64,000 bases of DNA. It comes from Pseudomonas sp. QTF5. Its GTDB lineage: Bacteria > Pseudomonadota > Gammaproteobacteria > Pseudomonadales > Pseudomonadaceae. Made by a program: the position numbers and the translations under genes. Shown here piece by piece: positions 1 through 10,183 of this stretch (its first letter is position 1; the number at the start of each line of letters is the position of its first letter). Below the pieces are notes generated by a model that saw nothing but the letters and a program-made list of their open reading frames with translations, ran no database searches and had not been told where the DNA came from. The stretch spans positions 1 through 64,000 of the forward strand of contig NZ_AZRW02000029.1 of NCBI RefSeq assembly GCF_000512695.2. Reading direction: 5' to 3'.

Positions 1-186
1 CGCCCCCGATATGCTTTTTCAGGAAAAATCGGAGAGGCGACAACTATCCTGACACCGGGGGGAGTTGACGCTCTGTTTTGGATTTTCTCGCGCGATGCCT
101 GGCACCGCTTCGCGATGCCCAAAATTTTATGATTTTGGCGGTTTAATACGTAGATGGATCGTCCACAGCCCCGCATTCCCGGCGGT

Positions 187-279
187 TTAGGACTTTGCAG
201 CGACGGGATAGGTCAGAGTCTTTTTAATGACGGATGACTGGCCCGATATCAGCTTGTGGATGTCGAACCAGGCATCCAT
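187..279 (-). CDS. possible 30-residue ORF after cusF
   Basis: A short frame starts with ATG 7 bases after the cusF stop and encodes MDAWFDIHKL... ending in AAKS. It has no clear ribosome binding site and no recognised family. It could be a small operon-terminal peptide or chance. Beyond it, positions 1-186 show no supported gene. Confidence 0.2.
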   Translation of the reverse strand: MDAWFDIHKLISGQSSVIKKTLTYPVAAKS

Positions 280-286
280 TCCATTG

Positions 287-649
287 CTACTTCAGAGTCT
301 TGATGGACACGATTGTGGCTGCCATCCCCTCTGCACGAAACTCAAACGCTACTTGATCCCCAATCTTCAGGCCTGCCAGTTGTTTGGCTGTTGCGTTGAA
401 CCCCATGGTCATGGCGGGCCACTGCACGGCCGGCACAGCGCCATGGGCGATAGTCACCGTGTGTTTCGTTGTATCGATGGCCTTGATCGTACCCTCGGCT
501 TTGGCCACGGGAGCCTGCTTCGCCTCCTGTTTCATCTGCATGTCGTTCATGGGCATATCGTCCATCTTCATACCTGGCATGTCCTCTGCCTGGGCATAAA
601 GAGACAGTGCAATAACGGTGCTTGCAACGGCGATCAGGGTGAGTTTCAT
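287..649 (-). CDS. cusF: CusF-like periplasmic copper/silver metallochaperone
   Basis: This 120-residue protein has a signal peptide (residues 1-21, ending AQA), a Met-rich linker ([17 protein letters not shown]) and a CusF OB-fold domain from about residue 50. The domain has the expected metal-site pattern: a His in VTIAHGAV, a Trp in QWPAM and Met residues in AMTMGF. In the Cus system CusF delivers Cu(I) or Ag(I) in the periplasm to the CusCBA pump. It is the last gene of the operon and its ATG overlaps the cusA stop by 4 bases (646-649), which suggests translational coupling. The Met-rich linker may bind extra metal; that is inference. Confidence 0.93.
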   Translation of the reverse strand: MKLTLIAVASTVIALSLYAQAEDMPGMKMDDMPMNDMQMKQEAKQAPVAKAEGTIKAIDTTKHTVTIAHGAVPAVQWPAMTMGFNATAKQLAGLKIGDQVAFEFRAEGMAATIVSIKTLK

Positions 650-3600
650 ACGACTTTCCCTTGAGGGTTGATGGATACAACTGGAAGGTGCCGACGGCGC
701 ATCAAACGGTAGGCCGCCGGAATGACGAACAAGGACAACAAGGGCGCGGTGACCATGCCACCGACCATGGGCGCGGCGATGCGGCTCATCACTTCGCTAC
801 CGGTACCGCTACCCAATAGGATCGGTAACAGGCCAGCAATGATGACCGCCACAGTCATGGCTTTGGGTCGGACCCGCTGCACCGCGCCTTCACGAATCGC
901 AGCGATCAACCCTCGCTCTGTGTTATCACCGGCGTCTTCTCGCTCGGTCCAGGCGTTCTTGAGGTAAAGCAGCATGATCACGCCAAATTCGGCCGACACG
1001 CCGGCCAGGGCGATGAACCCGACTCCGGTGGCCACCGACAGATTGAACCCCAGCAGATAGAGGAACCACGCCCCGCCAGTCAGGGCGAACGGCAGGGTGG
1101 CCATGATCAGCAAGGCCTCGTCGAAGCGGGCGAACGTCAGATAGAGCAGCACGAAAATGATCAGCAACGTGGCCGGTACTACCAGTTTGAGCCGCGCGTT
1201 GGCCCGCTCGAGAAATTCGAACTGTCCTGAGTAGCTCAGGCTCATACCTGGCTGGAACTTGACCTGCTCACTGACGACCCGGCGCAGGTCGGCGACCACT
1301 GAGGCAATATCCCGGCCACGCACGTCGATGTACACCCAGCCGGAAGGCCGGGCGTTCTCGCTCTTGAGCATGGGAGGACCGTCGCTGACCTTGACCTTTG
1401 CCACGGTGCCGAGGGTGATCTGACTCCCTAAAGGGGTGTAGATCGGCAGCTGCTCCAAGGCGACGAGCGAGTCACGCCACTCACGGGGATAACGCACGTT
1501 GATCGGGAAGCGCGCGAGCCCTTCAATCGTCTCCCCGACGTTCTCACCGCCAATAGCACCGGCCACGATCGACTGCACATCGGCGATGTTCAGCCCGTAG
1601 CGGGCAGCAGCCTTGCGGTCGATGTCCACATCGATATAGCGGCCGCCGGTCAGGCGTTCGGCCAGGGCTGAACTGACCCCGGGCACATCCTTGGCCACGC
1701 GCTCGACCGCCTGAGTAGCCGCGTCGATCTGGGTCAGGTTGGTGCCGGCAATTTTCACTCCGATCGGACTCTTGATCCCGGTGGCGAGCATGTCGATGCG
1801 ATTGCGGATCGGTGGTATCCAGATGTTGGTCAGCCCTGGGACGCGTACCACTCGATCCAGCTCTTCCACCAATTTTTCCTGGGTCATACCGGGACGCCAC
1901 TGTTCGCGTGGTTTGAACTGGATAGTGGTCTCGAACATCTCCAGCGGAGCCGGGTCGGTGGCGGTTTCGGCGCGGCCAGCCTTACCGAAGACGTGTTCGA
2001 CTTCGGGGACGGTCTTGATCAGGCGATCAGTCTGCTGCAACAGCTGCGCGGCTTTCTGCGCCGACAACCCCGGCAGAGCCGAAGGCATATAGAGCAGATC
2101 ACCCTCGTCCAGTGCAGGGAGGAACTCGCCACCTAAGCGAGAGATCGGCCATAGCGCGCTGAGAAAAATCAATAGCGCGACCAGCAGGGTGATTTTGGGA
2201 CGACGCAGCACCGCGTCCAGGGCCGGTTGATAGATCCTGATCAACCAGCGGTTCAATGGATTCTGTTGTTCGTTGGGGATCCGTCCGCGAATCCAGTAGC
2301 CCATCAGCACCGGTACCAGGGTCACAGACAGTCCGGCCGCCGCGGCCATGGCATAGGTCTTGGTGAAGGCGAGGGGGCCAAACAGGCGACCCTCTTGCGC
2401 CTCCAGGGTGAACACCGGAATGAACGACAGGGTGATGATCAACAGGCAGAAGAACAGCGCCGGCCCCACCTCGGCCGCCGCTTCGGTCATCACATGCCAG
2501 TGATGTTCGCCCTTCAGCTCTTCGCCGGGATGGACCGCGTACCAGGCCTCGACCTTTTTGTGAGCGTTTTCGATCATCACCACGGCGGCATCTACCATGG
2601 CGCCGATGGCGATAGCGATCCCGCCCAGGGACATGATATTGGCGTTGATCCCTTGGTGCCGCATGACTATGAAGGCAATCAGCACCCCCACGGGCAGCGA
2701 GATAATGGCCACCAGGGATGAGCGCAGATGCCAGAGGAAGATCCCGCAGACCAGCGCGACGACGATGAATTCTTCGAGCAGTTTGTGACTGAGATTTTTC
2801 ACAGCGCGGTCGATCAGCTTGCTACGGTCGTAGGTGGTGACGATTTCCACCCCGGCCGGCAGGCTGCTTTTCAGGTCGTCAAGTTTGGCCTTGACCGCGG
2901 CAATGGTTTCGCGAGCGTTCTTGCCGCTGCGCAGAATCACCACGCCGCCGACGGTCTCGCCTTCGCCGTCGAGTTCGGTGATGCCACGACGCATCTCCGG
3001 CCCCAGTTGGATTGTGGCTACATCGCCAAGGGTCACCGGTACGCCAGCCGCACCGAGCTTGAGTGGAATCGCGCGAAAGTCATTGAGGGTCTTCAGATAG
3101 CCGGAGGCGCGGACCATGAACTCGGTCTCCGCCATCTCCAGTACGGCGCCACCGGTTTCCTGATTGGCCTTGCCAATGGCCTCGGTCACCTCAGCTTGAG
3201 TGATGCCCAAGCTGGCCAATTTGAGTGGATCGAGCTGCACCTGGTACTGCTTGACCATGCCGCCCACGGTGGCGACTTCCGCAACGTTGGGCAGGGTCTT
3301 GAGTTCGAACTTGAGAAACCAGTCCTGCAGGCCCCGCAGTTGCGCCAGGTCGTGTCCGCCACTGCGATCCACCAGTGCATACTGATAGATCCAGCCCACG
3401 CCTGTGGCGTCGGGTCCCAAGGACGGTTTGGCGGAAGCCGGCAGGCGGCTTTGGACCTGACTCAAGTATTCCAGCACCCGTGAGCGGGCCCAGTACAAGT
3501 CCGTACCGTCCTCAAACAGCACGTAAACGAAGCTGTCGCCAAAAAAGGAATAGCCGCGTACGGTCTTGGCTCCCGGTACCGAAAGCATGGTGGTGGTCAA

Positions 3601-3804
3601 CGGGTAGGTCACTTGGTTTTCAACGATCTGCGGCGCTTGTCCTGGATAAGGGGTGCGTATGATCACCTGAACATCGGAGAGGTCCGGTAGTGCATCAATG
3701 GGGGTGCTCTGAACCGACCAGACGCCCCAGAGCGTGACGAAGAGCGTCACCAGCAGTACCAGGAAGCGGTTGGCCACTGACCAGCGAATCAGGGCGGCGA
3801 TCAT
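646..3804 (-). CDS. cusA: CusA-type heavy-metal RND efflux pump
   Basis: This 1052-residue inner-membrane proton-driven transporter belongs to the HME-RND family for monovalent Cu/Ag. The family signature [14 protein letters not shown] is present. Three methionines sit where the CusA export triad is expected ([28 protein letters not shown]). TM4 has the acidic proton-relay pattern [16 protein letters not shown]. The length is that of a full-length family member with two periplasmic halves, and no frameshift is seen. Its start overlaps the cusB stop by 4 bases, so the operon order is cusC-cusB-cusA-cusF on the minus strand. The triad argues for Cu+/Ag+ rather than Zn/Co/Cd (CzcA type). Confidence 0.96.
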   Translation of the reverse strand: MIAALIRWSVANRFLVLLVTLFVTLWGVWSVQSTPIDALPDLSDVQVIIRTPYPGQAPQIVENQVTYPLTTTMLSVPGAKTVRGYSFFGDSFVYVLFEDGTDLYWARSRVLEYLSQVQSRLPASAKPSLGPDATGVGWIYQYALVDRSGGHDLAQLRGLQDWFLKFELKTLPNVAEVATVGGMVKQYQVQLDPLKLASLGITQAEVTEAIGKANQETGGAVLEMAETEFMVRASGYLKTLNDFRAIPLKLGAAGVPVTLGDVATIQLGPEMRRGITELDGEGETVGGVVILRSGKNARETIAAVKAKLDDLKSSLPAGVEIVTTYDRSKLIDRAVKNLSHKLLEEFIVVALVCGIFLWHLRSSLVAIISLPVGVLIAFIVMRHQGINANIMSLGGIAIAIGAMVDAAVVMIENAHKKVEAWYAVHPGEELKGEHHWHVMTEAAAEVGPALFFCLLIITLSFIPVFTLEAQEGRLFGPLAFTKTYAMAAAAGLSVTLVPVLMGYWIRGRIPNEQQNPLNRWLIRIYQPALDAVLRRPKITLLVALLIFLSALWPISRLGGEFLPALDEGDLLYMPSALPGLSAQKAAQLLQQTDRLIKTVPEVEHVFGKAGRAETATDPAPLEMFETTIQFKPREQWRPGMTQEKLVEELDRVVRVPGLTNIWIPPIRNRIDMLATGIKSPIGVKIAGTNLTQIDAATQAVERVAKDVPGVSSALAERLTGGRYIDVDIDRKAAARYGLNIADVQSIVAGAIGGENVGETIEGLARFPINVRYPREWRDSLVALEQLPIYTPLGSQITLGTVAKVKVSDGPPMLKSENARPSGWVYIDVRGRDIASVVADLRRVVSEQVKFQPGMSLSYSGQFEFLERANARLKLVVPATLLIIFVLLYLTFARFDEALLIMATLPFALTGGAWFLYLLGFNLSVATGVGFIALAGVSAEFGVIMLLYLKNAWTEREDAGDNTERGLIAAIREGAVQRVRPKAMTVAVIIAGLLPILLGSGTGSEVMSRIAAPMVGGMVTAPLLSLFVIPAAYRLMRRRHLPVVSINPQGKVV

Positions 3805-5285
3805 GGCTGCCCCCCTGGTTTTTCCAGGTGTTCAACCCGCAAGCCATCGTCGGTTTGGCTCACCGCAATCCGAACCTTGTCGCCCGCCTTGAGTCCTTGC
3901 CTGAGCGCAGGGTCCGCCAATGGGAAGGTCATGGTCATCCCCGGCATGCCGAGCGTCTTGAACGGACCATGGGCGAGGGTTACGTCGTTGTTGTTGATTT
4001 CGACAATCTGCCCGTCCGCCTCATGCAAGGCCGAAGCTACGGCGGTAGAGGGTGGCGTTTCCATCGTGCTTGCGACGATGCCCTGGAGACTGGCCTCGGA
4101 GTCGAGCAGGAACTGACCGGAGGTAACCACCTGCAGGCCTTCTTCCAAACCTTTCAGCACCACCGTCTTGCCTTCGTTTTCCTGCCCGAGTTGCACTTCT
4201 ACGGGACGGTAGCGACCAGCGTCTTCGGCGAGCATCACCAGGACGCGTCGGCCGGTGCGAATGAGTGCCTCGCTCGGTACCCACAACACGCTTTGCTCAG
4301 TCGAATGATTCAGGCGCACTTGCGCCGTCAATCCGGGTCTGAGGCGCCCGTCAGGGTTGGGCAGTTCGACGCGTACACGAATGGTGCGGCTGTCCGGATT
4401 GGTTTCGGGAAGAATCGCGCTGACCGTGCCGTTGAGCACAGTCCCAGGGAAGGCTGGCAGACGTGCTTCGACCGTTTGACCGACGACGATCGATCCAGCC
4501 TCCGACTCTGGAACGGCCACAGCCAGCCAGACGCTACTCAAACCATTGACGCGTGCCAGGGTCTTGCCGGCGGCCACCGTCATTCCCTCTCGTACATCCA
4601 ACTCTTGCAGCACACCGCCAATGGGACTGGTGAGGGTCATGTTCGGCTGAACCTTGCCGCTGCGCTCTACCTGAGTAATCAGTGTCGCCGGCATTCCCGT
4701 GAGGCGCAGACGTTGGCGTGCCGCTGCCAGCAAGTCAGCATCACCGTTACCTTTAAGTGCGAGGAATTCTTCCTGAGCAGCAGCCCATTCCGGTACGAGG
4801 ATATCCGCCAATGGCGCATTGGCTTTGAGCACATCGCCTGGTGCGCGGGCATACACCCGCTCCACAAAGCCGGCAGTTCGCGATTGAATCACCGCGACAT
4901 CCCGTTCATTGAACGCCAGCACACCGGTTACATCCAGGCTGGAAGCGAGGACTCCACGAGTGACTGTCGCCAAGCGCAGGCCGAGATTCTGGGTCAGGCT
5001 TGGGTCGATACTGATGACCGCACTGTCCGCCGCGGAATCAGCGTATCGGGGCACCAACTCCATATCCATGAAGGGCGATTTTCCTGGTTTATCAAACTTC
5101 TGCTGTGGGGACATCGGGTCGTACCAATACAGTACTTTGCGTTCCTCTTGCGTTTCAGGGGGTTGTTCGGCGGTGGTATCAGACATTGCACTCATGCGCT
5201 GCTGAGCGAACCAGTAACCGCCGGCGGCGCCCAGGGCAATCGAGAGGCCTGTCAGTAATGCCCCTTTCCAGATTCGAGTGCTCAT
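3801..5285 (-). CDS. cusB: CusB-type periplasmic adaptor with a C-terminal CusF domain
   Basis: This 494-residue membrane-fusion protein bridges CusA and the outer-membrane channel. It has an N-terminal membrane anchor (about residues 10-28). A heavy-metal-binding motif with YWYDPMSP and [13 protein letters not shown] follows at about 53-83, then barrel-sandwich and beta-barrel domains. Residues from about 420 form a complete extra CusF-like domain ([20 protein letters not shown], Met and His retained). E. coli CusB lacks this tail; it occurs in some pseudomonad and Ralstonia-type homologues. The operon therefore supplies CusF function twice, fused and free. The start overlaps the cusC stop by 4 bases. 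Confidence 0.94.
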   Translation of the reverse strand: MSTRIWKGALLTGLSIALGAAGGYWFAQQRMSAMSDTTAEQPPETQEERKVLYWYDPMSPQQKFDKPGKSPFMDMELVPRYADSAADSAVISIDPSLTQNLGLRLATVTRGVLASSLDVTGVLAFNERDVAVIQSRTAGFVERVYARAPGDVLKANAPLADILVPEWAAAQEEFLALKGNGDADLLAAARQRLRLTGMPATLITQVERSGKVQPNMTLTSPIGGVLQELDVREGMTVAAGKTLARVNGLSSVWLAVAVPESEAGSIVVGQTVEARLPAFPGTVLNGTVSAILPETNPDSRTIRVRVELPNPDGRLRPGLTAQVRLNHSTEQSVLWVPSEALIRTGRRVLVMLAEDAGRYRPVEVQLGQENEGKTVVLKGLEEGLQVVTSGQFLLDSEASLQGIVASTMETPPSTAVASALHEADGQIVEINNNDVTLAHGPFKTLGMPGMTMTFPLADPALRQGLKAGDKVRIAVSQTDDGLRVEHLEKPGGQP

Positions 5286-6544
5286 TGATTGGCGTCCCCA
5301 TAAGCGAAATACAGGCGAGCACTGGTGAGGGCTCGTTGTTCTTCGAAGTCGATCTGTTTGAGGCGGGTCTCGATGAGTTCACGTCGGGCTGCGATGACAG
5401 CCGCCAAGTCGCTTTTACCGGCGCGGTAGCTGGCCATGGTCAGCGCCACCTTTTCCTTGGCCAACGGTAATAGGTTGTCCTGGCTGCGGCGCACGGCACG
5501 GTTCAGACGCTCGTACTCAGCCAGATCGTCCTCCAGTTGCTGGGTATGTTCACGTACGAGAGCTTCGCGCTCGGCCTCCACCTGATTCAGTTCGGCGTGT
5601 TTGGCGGCGATCTTCGGGCTTTGTCGGGAGTCGGGGAACAGTGGCAGGTCGAATGTGAATTGCACGCTGACCATGTCGCCAAATTCCCGCCCGCGCCGCT
5701 GATAGTCGAGTTCCCAGCTCCAGTCGGACTGCTTTTCCGCTTCCGCTTCACGGACCTTGGCCTGCGCTTCGCGGGTCATCGGGGCGAATGCCGTCAGCGC
5801 GGGGTGATGTTGCAGCTTTTGGGCGTACCCCGACGTATCGATGGGCCACTTCGGCAAGCTGCCGATTGGTTGGTCATTGGCGGCCGAACCAATCCAGCGT
5901 TTGAGTGCGGCTCGGGCTTGGGCACGCAGGCGAATTAATTCGTCCTGTTGCTCCGCCAACTGAGCGGCTTCCTGTTTGGGCGTGACTGCATCGGCAGGTT
6001 GAGCGCGACCGCCGGCGATCTGTGCCCGGACGGTATCGGCCAACAGGCGGTTCTCTCGAAAGAAGTCCTGGAACAGTGCCTCTTTACGCTCGACGGAGTA
6101 GCTGCTGATCCAGGCTAATGCCGTGGCCTGACGAACATTCAGACGCTCCACACGAGCTTCAGCCGCAGCTCGATCGACGGCCGCCTCGGCGACCTCAACA
6201 CGTGCTTTGCGTTTGTCGCGGTTGGGCACCTCCTGCATGACGCCGACCATCTGCATGGTCATGAAGTCCTGCTCAAGGCGCCAGCGGTCAGGGCCGCCGA
6301 TGGGATAGTTTTGTACGCCCAGCAGAAGCTTCGGGTCGGGTAGTTCGCCGGCTGGAATGGCGGCGCTGCTGGCGGCTTGCAGTTTGGCCGCTTGGGCGGT
6401 CAGCGATGGTGCATTGGTTTCGGCAAGGCGCAAGGCTTCGTCGAGTGTTAGGGCGGCGGCCAGGCTCGGCAATACCAGCACGCTTGCCGCCAGGGCGGCC
6501 ACGAGGGGCCAACCGGTGCAGTAGCACTTGGGTTTCATGTTCAC
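5282..6544 (-). CDS. cusC: CusC-type outer-membrane efflux channel (TolC family)
   Basis: This 420-residue protein has a signal peptide (cleavage near SLAAA-LTLDEAL) and two outer-membrane-efflux repeats: LTLDEALRLAETNAPSL near the start and a second coiled region after about residue 300. Long Ala/Glu/Arg-rich helices form the periplasmic tunnel. There is no lipobox, unlike E. coli CusC, so the link to this subgroup comes mainly from its place as first gene of the cus operon. The ATG is preceded by an AGGA box about 9 bases upstream. The operon promoter is expected between 6545 and 6638, but no clear CusR/CopR box was recognised. Confidence 0.9.
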   Translation of the reverse strand: MNMKPKCYCTGWPLVAALAASVLVLPSLAAALTLDEALRLAETNAPSLTAQAAKLQAASSAAIPAGELPDPKLLLGVQNYPIGGPDRWRLEQDFMTMQMVGVMQEVPNRDKRKARVEVAEAAVDRAAAEARVERLNVRQATALAWISSYSVERKEALFQDFFRENRLLADTVRAQIAGGRAQPADAVTPKQEAAQLAEQQDELIRLRAQARAALKRWIGSAANDQPIGSLPKWPIDTSGYAQKLQHHPALTAFAPMTREAQAKVREAEAEKQSDWSWELDYQRRGREFGDMVSVQFTFDLPLFPDSRQSPKIAAKHAELNQVEAEREALVREHTQQLEDDLAEYERLNRAVRRSQDNLLPLAKEKVALTMASYRAGKSDLAAVIAARRELIETRLKQIDFEEQRALTSARLYFAYGDANQ

Positions 6545-6638
6545 GATTCCTGTGAGGATCCACTGCGCGCCTCATTAGACATGCGCGCAGATATGCCTTC
6601 CCGCGCAGAGCGGGATAAGGTTCAGTGTGGTACAGGAA

Positions 6639-6980
6639 TCAAGCGCGAGGCGGTCGCCACACCCCGGACGGGGTATAAGCAGGCAGGAAGTCGCTGAAGA
6701 TTGTTAGCATCTGCGAACTGGACAAACGGGTGGCAGGTTTCCCAAACGACACTTGTAGCAGACTGGCGCTCCTGCATTCCTGGCCAGGCTTGCAGGGTTT
6801 GCCATGATCGGCGGAGCTGCTCATGTCAAGGCAGCAGTCCGGGTTCATATCGTCCATCATGGTCATGCCCGTCGTTTTCATCGGGCAAGGTTCTGTCGGT
6901 GCCTGAATGCCCGCCATCCCGCTCAGGGGAAGCGCCAAGCTGATCAGGAAAATGAGGCAGCACCGCAAATAGCGTTTCAT
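6639..6980 (-). CDS. small secreted Cys/Met/His-rich protein beside cus operon
   Basis: This protein has 113 residues if started at MKRYLRCCL (an upstream in-frame ATG at 7016 is less likely). It has a hydrophobic signal segment (about residues 5-22). A metal-ligand-rich stretch follows with PCPMKTTGMTMMDDMNPDCC, then DMSS...DHGKPCKPGQEC. Similar small proteins sit beside copper-resistance operons in pseudomonads and are annotated only as hypothetical. It lies 94 bases upstream of cusC on the same strand and could share the copper-induced transcript. Metal binding in the periplasm is inferred from composition and position only. Confidence 0.7.
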   Translation of the reverse strand: MKRYLRCCLIFLISLALPLSGMAGIQAPTEPCPMKTTGMTMMDDMNPDCCLDMSSSADHGKPCKPGQECRSASLLQVSFGKPATRLSSSQMLTIFSDFLPAYTPSGVWRPPRA

Positions 6981-7155
6981 GCGAGGGAGTCTAGTCGCTG
7001 GTAACGGGCTGTACAATTACGACTCTGTCAGGAAGGCCCGTCGGATGCATAAGAACTTCCTTGTGTCGAAACAAGGACGCGTTAAACAACCAAGTCCAAC
7101 TCGAAATCAGAAATGACGGCTTCCGCAGTCATCCCTTCGTCTCTTATGGTTGGGG

Positions 7156-8184
7156 CTATGAATAGGGCGTTTCAGGCTCAACCCTTCGCGGGCGTTTCGC
7201 CAGGAGCTTGCGGGCGGTTTCGACAAAGGGCGTGACGATCAGGCTATAGACCGTCAGGTAATGCTGGTGGTCCTGTTCTCCGGTGCCGAAGCGCAGGTTC
7301 TCGGGCTGCGAGCGGGTGACATATAGCGTGCCGAACATCCAGTCCCAAAGAGACAGGTTGGTGCCGAAGTTCCGGTTGAAGTGACGGGGGGCGTCGCTGT
7401 GGTGGATCTGGTGCTGGGCTGGGCTGTTAAGCAGATGTTCGAGCACCGGCCCGAATGACAGCCAGACATGAGTGTGACGCAGATTGGCCGCTAGGCCATT
7501 GAAGATGAACACCAGATAGGTCACGCCGAACAGGGTGTAGCGGCTGATCTCGCCACCACAGGCGTACCAGAAGCCACCGACATAGAGGCCGAGGCAGGCG
7601 GTGGTGCTGAGTTTCTCGACGATCTTTTCCACGAAGTGCACCCTGCTCGCCGTCGCTGGTACCAGCACCGGCGCCGAGTGATGGACCTTATGAAATGCCC
7701 AGAGCCAGCGCGAGTGAAAGGCCCGGTGCGCCCAGTAATGGACGAAATCCTTTACCAAGAACACCCCCAGCCCGTAGAGCAGGGCGAGCGAGAGGTTCTC
7801 CTCCAGGCGCGGGCGCGCGCCCCAAAGATTGCTAAAAAAATCCAGGTAATCCCCGGAGCGCAGGATATACGGATCGACCAGATGGACAATGGGCAGCACC
7901 AGGGCGACCTTGAGAATGGCCCGCACGAAGTAGTAGCGGTAATCCAGCAGCGCCGAGCGATGCAAGTACACCTGGCGACCGCCGATGAATTTCCAGAACG
8001 AACGGGCGTCGGTCAGGCCGCGATATTTTCTGAAGCGGAACAGGCCATAGGCGACGCTGTAGGAGACGCAAAGAAACAAGACCCCGAGGCGGCCGTTCAG
8101 ATTAAAAATGCTGAGAAACTGCTCGGTGACAGGCGCGATCACCCACTCGATCAGGTGCTTATAGACAAGCGAGAATGCATCCAC
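7156..8184 (-). CDS. sterol desaturase / fatty acid hydroxylase family membrane protein
   Basis: This 342-residue integral membrane protein has the eight-histidine di-iron signature of the fatty-acid-hydroxylase superfamily: HYWAHRAFH and FHKVHHSA near residues 148-170, and HQIHHSD with a preceding HTHVW near 240-265. Members hydroxylate or desaturate lipids at the membrane. The substrate cannot be read from the sequence. Hydrophobic segments lie at about 25-45, 85-105, 125-145 and 190-225. It sits inside the island between the cus operon and the integrase, with no operon partner. A run of 290 bases upstream (8185-8476) holds no supported gene. Confidence 0.85.
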   Translation of the reverse strand: MDAFSLVYKHLIEWVIAPVTEQFLSIFNLNGRLGVLFLCVSYSVAYGLFRFRKYRGLTDARSFWKFIGGRQVYLHRSALLDYRYYFVRAILKVALVLPIVHLVDPYILRSGDYLDFFSNLWGARPRLEENLSLALLYGLGVFLVKDFVHYWAHRAFHSRWLWAFHKVHHSAPVLVPATASRVHFVEKIVEKLSTTACLGLYVGGFWYACGGEISRYTLFGVTYLVFIFNGLAANLRHTHVWLSFGPVLEHLLNSPAQHQIHHSDAPRHFNRNFGTNLSLWDWMFGTLYVTRSQPENLRFGTGEQDHQHYLTVYSLIVTPFVETARKLLAKRPRRVEPETPYS

Positions 8185-8413
8185 GAAACGCCAGCCTCAG
8201 CCAAAGGAAACGCATTGTAAATCATTCTGATTTGGCTGAGTGTGTTTCTGCTTGGCTTCCGAGCCTTGTGGGCAAGGTGTTCTCGGATTGGGGCGTCTCA
8301 GGCTCGCCGTGCTTCAATCTTGCCGCAGGGCTCTTTCTCAGCGTCGAGAATAACGAACGAAAGTTAAGTTCGGCGCGTCCACAGGCAGCAGCTTAGTCAC
8401 GGATTACTGACGC

Positions 8414-8441
8414 CAGTGGACGCAAATCACTGCGTCCACTG
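8414..8441. terminator. perfect inverted repeat downstream of integrase
   Basis: Two 11-base arms (CAGTGGACGCA and its complement) are separated by AATCAC. The repeat lies 36 bases beyond the integrase stop, so it may end integrase transcription. No T-run follows on either strand, so a protein-binding or regulatory role is also possible. Confidence 0.45.
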
Positions 8442-8476
8442 AGGTTTCCGAATCTTCGGGCCATGGTACGTTCGGC

Positions 8477-9931
8477 CTATGAAGATGGCCGTGCCTCTGT
8501 CAATGCGTACGCTGGGAAAGACATCATCGACTCGGAGGGTGGATGCTCGTAGGTTGAGGACAACACGGCACTGAGACGATCGCCCAACAGATTCCAGGCA
8601 CGTTTCTTCTCTTCGGCATAGTCGTGATGCAGGTAGTGGCGCCTCACCCGGGAGCCGGCCAACACATGATTTTGGCAGCGATCGATGACGTCCAGACTGA
8701 CCCCCAAGGCCTGCATCATGGTCGCGCCGGTGCGGCGCAGGTCATGCGGCGTCCAATCGCCGTTCTGGCCGTCGGCGAGGACCAGGGTATCGTCATGACG
8801 CCGCCTGGAGAGAGCCTTACGGTTTTTGAAGCGGGCCTGGCGGTCACCCACTTGTTTGCTCACCACTTTCACGTCCACATGCCCATCATTCTGCTTGTTC
8901 GGAAAGCACCACTGGGTGTCTCCCGTCAGGGTCTTGAGTTCCTGAAAGAAATGCAGGGCGAAGGGGGAGAGGAAGACATGGTGGTCCTGTTTCTTGCCCC
9001 GGGTGCCTTTGACGTTTTCACTGGGGAGGAACCAGGTCTGCCGGTCCAGATCGACATTTTTCCATTCGGCCTGCAGCAACTCGCCAATCCGGCACAGCGT
9101 GCCCAGGCTGATCCAGAGTGCGAGTTGGGTTGCTTTCTTTAGCGGCCGTATGCCGTCGTATTTTTGCCCGGCGGGCAGGGCGTTGTAATCGGCAGTCATT
9201 TGCTGGAAGCGGTTGTGCAGTTCCAACAGCTCAGCCGGTGAAAGGATGCGGCTTCTTTCGGCCTCGTAGTCGGCTGGGATCAGAGGGGAGATGTCGACCA
9301 GTTCCGTCGGATCTCCCTCGATCAATAAGGCCCGCCAGGGCTGACGTTTTCTGGCCCAGCTGAACATCTGAGTGAGGTCGGCGAAGAAACTGATGGCTTG
9401 CCGGTGAGCGCCGCGGTTGACCACGGCGCGGATCAGCGCCCGAACATCGTGTTCGGAGACGCTGCTCACCGCGGTCTTGCCGAGTGCCGGAAAAAGGTCC
9501 TTGTTAAAGCGTCGTTGCAATTCAGCATTGCCATCTTTCCGCGCCACGCCATCCAACAGCCACGCCTTGGCCAGATCCTGGACGGTCAGCGTTTTCACCT
9601 TCGTCGTTTTTACTTGTTCAGCCTCTACGTTAGCAGCGGCGTATGCCTGTGCCTTGGCGGTTTTCTTGTGCTCGTTGGGATTGATTTGCTCATCAATGAG
9701 TGCCCGTGCCTGGTTGCGGGCCTTGCGGATGTCCGTCAGGGATTTGCGTGGCCAGGACCCGCAGGCGTATTCTTTGTTCTGCTCGCCCCACCGATAGCGA
9801 TAGAAAAAGCTGACCGACACGCCGTCCTTACGCAGGGAAATTCGACCCGCGAGATTGCCATCTTCCCGGAGGATTCGGCCTGCATCGTTGGCGGTCAGCG
9901 ACTCGAGTTCTTTGATGGTGATTTTGGCCAT
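8477..9931 (-). CDS. tyrosine-type site-specific integrase of the genomic island
   Basis: This 484-residue protein starts at MAKITIKELESL. That ATG has a GGGGGAG box 8 bases upstream and is preferred to the in-frame start at 9961. It has an N-terminal arm-binding domain, a SAM-like core-binding domain (about 110-210) and a C-terminal catalytic domain. Catalytic residues seen are Arg in GTLCRIGELLQ, HDLRR with its HxxR pair, the His in CQNH, and the Tyr nucleophile in RRHYLHHDY. It lies about 170 bases from a tRNA 3'-end duplication and should catalyse integration and excision of the island at that tRNA gene. It appears intact. Confidence 0.93.
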   Translation of the reverse strand: MAKITIKELESLTANDAGRILREDGNLAGRISLRKDGVSVSFFYRYRWGEQNKEYACGSWPRKSLTDIRKARNQARALIDEQINPNEHKKTAKAQAYAAANVEAEQVKTTKVKTLTVQDLAKAWLLDGVARKDGNAELQRRFNKDLFPALGKTAVSSVSEHDVRALIRAVVNRGAHRQAISFFADLTQMFSWARKRQPWRALLIEGDPTELVDISPLIPADYEAERSRILSPAELLELHNRFQQMTADYNALPAGQKYDGIRPLKKATQLALWISLGTLCRIGELLQAEWKNVDLDRQTWFLPSENVKGTRGKKQDHHVFLSPFALHFFQELKTLTGDTQWCFPNKQNDGHVDVKVVSKQVGDRQARFKNRKALSRRRHDDTLVLADGQNGDWTPHDLRRTGATMMQALGVSLDVIDRCQNHVLAGSRVRRHYLHHDYAEEKKRAWNLLGDRLSAVLSSTYEHPPSESMMSFPAYALTEARPSS

Positions 9932-10102
9932 GAAACGGACTCCCCCTACTTTTACCCCCACAAAAGCGCCGGCTCTTGATGGACGTTACTGGACTCTCGT
10001 AGAGCAGAACACCGCTGGAGCTCAAGTAAATACTAGCTTAGAAAAATCCAGAGTAAAATTTTGGAAGCTTTCAAGAAGTATGAAAAAGGAGATGGGGTGC
10101 TA

Positions 10103-10136
10103 GGGGGCGAGTGTTCGAATCACTCCGTCCCGACCA
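10103..10136 (+). other. attachment site: duplicated tRNA 3' end (probably tRNA-Pro)
   Basis: A T-arm (GAGTG-TTCGAAT-CACTC), the 3' acceptor strand CGTCCCG, discriminator A and CCA are present, but no 5' half of a tRNA precedes them. Tyrosine integrases that target tRNA genes leave such a fragment at the far island end. The fragment is followed by a strong terminator, so this copy looks like the original 3' end and the island lies to its left. The tRNA-Pro identity rests on the acceptor sequence and discriminator A, and is not certain. Confidence 0.75.
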
Positions 10137-10144
10137 TATAATTC

Positions 10145-10180
10145 AAAGGGTTGCGAGATTTTATCTCGCGACCCTTTTTT
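10145..10180 (+). terminator. rho-independent terminator behind the tRNA remnant
   Basis: A 14-base stem starting AAAGGGTTGCGAGA pairs with its complement (one G-U) across a short T-rich loop and runs into six T residues. It is probably the native terminator of the tRNA gene whose 3' end lies just upstream. Confidence 0.85.
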
Positions 10181-10183
10181 ATG

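Noticed and set aside
3828-5258. 476-residue plus-strand frame opposite cusB
   Set aside because: It is antisense to a well-conserved CusB gene, and its composition is that of reversed coding sequence.
8175-8396. 73-residue plus-strand frame between desaturase and integrase
   Set aside because: It starts antisense inside the desaturase gene and has no family, ribosome binding site or codon bias.
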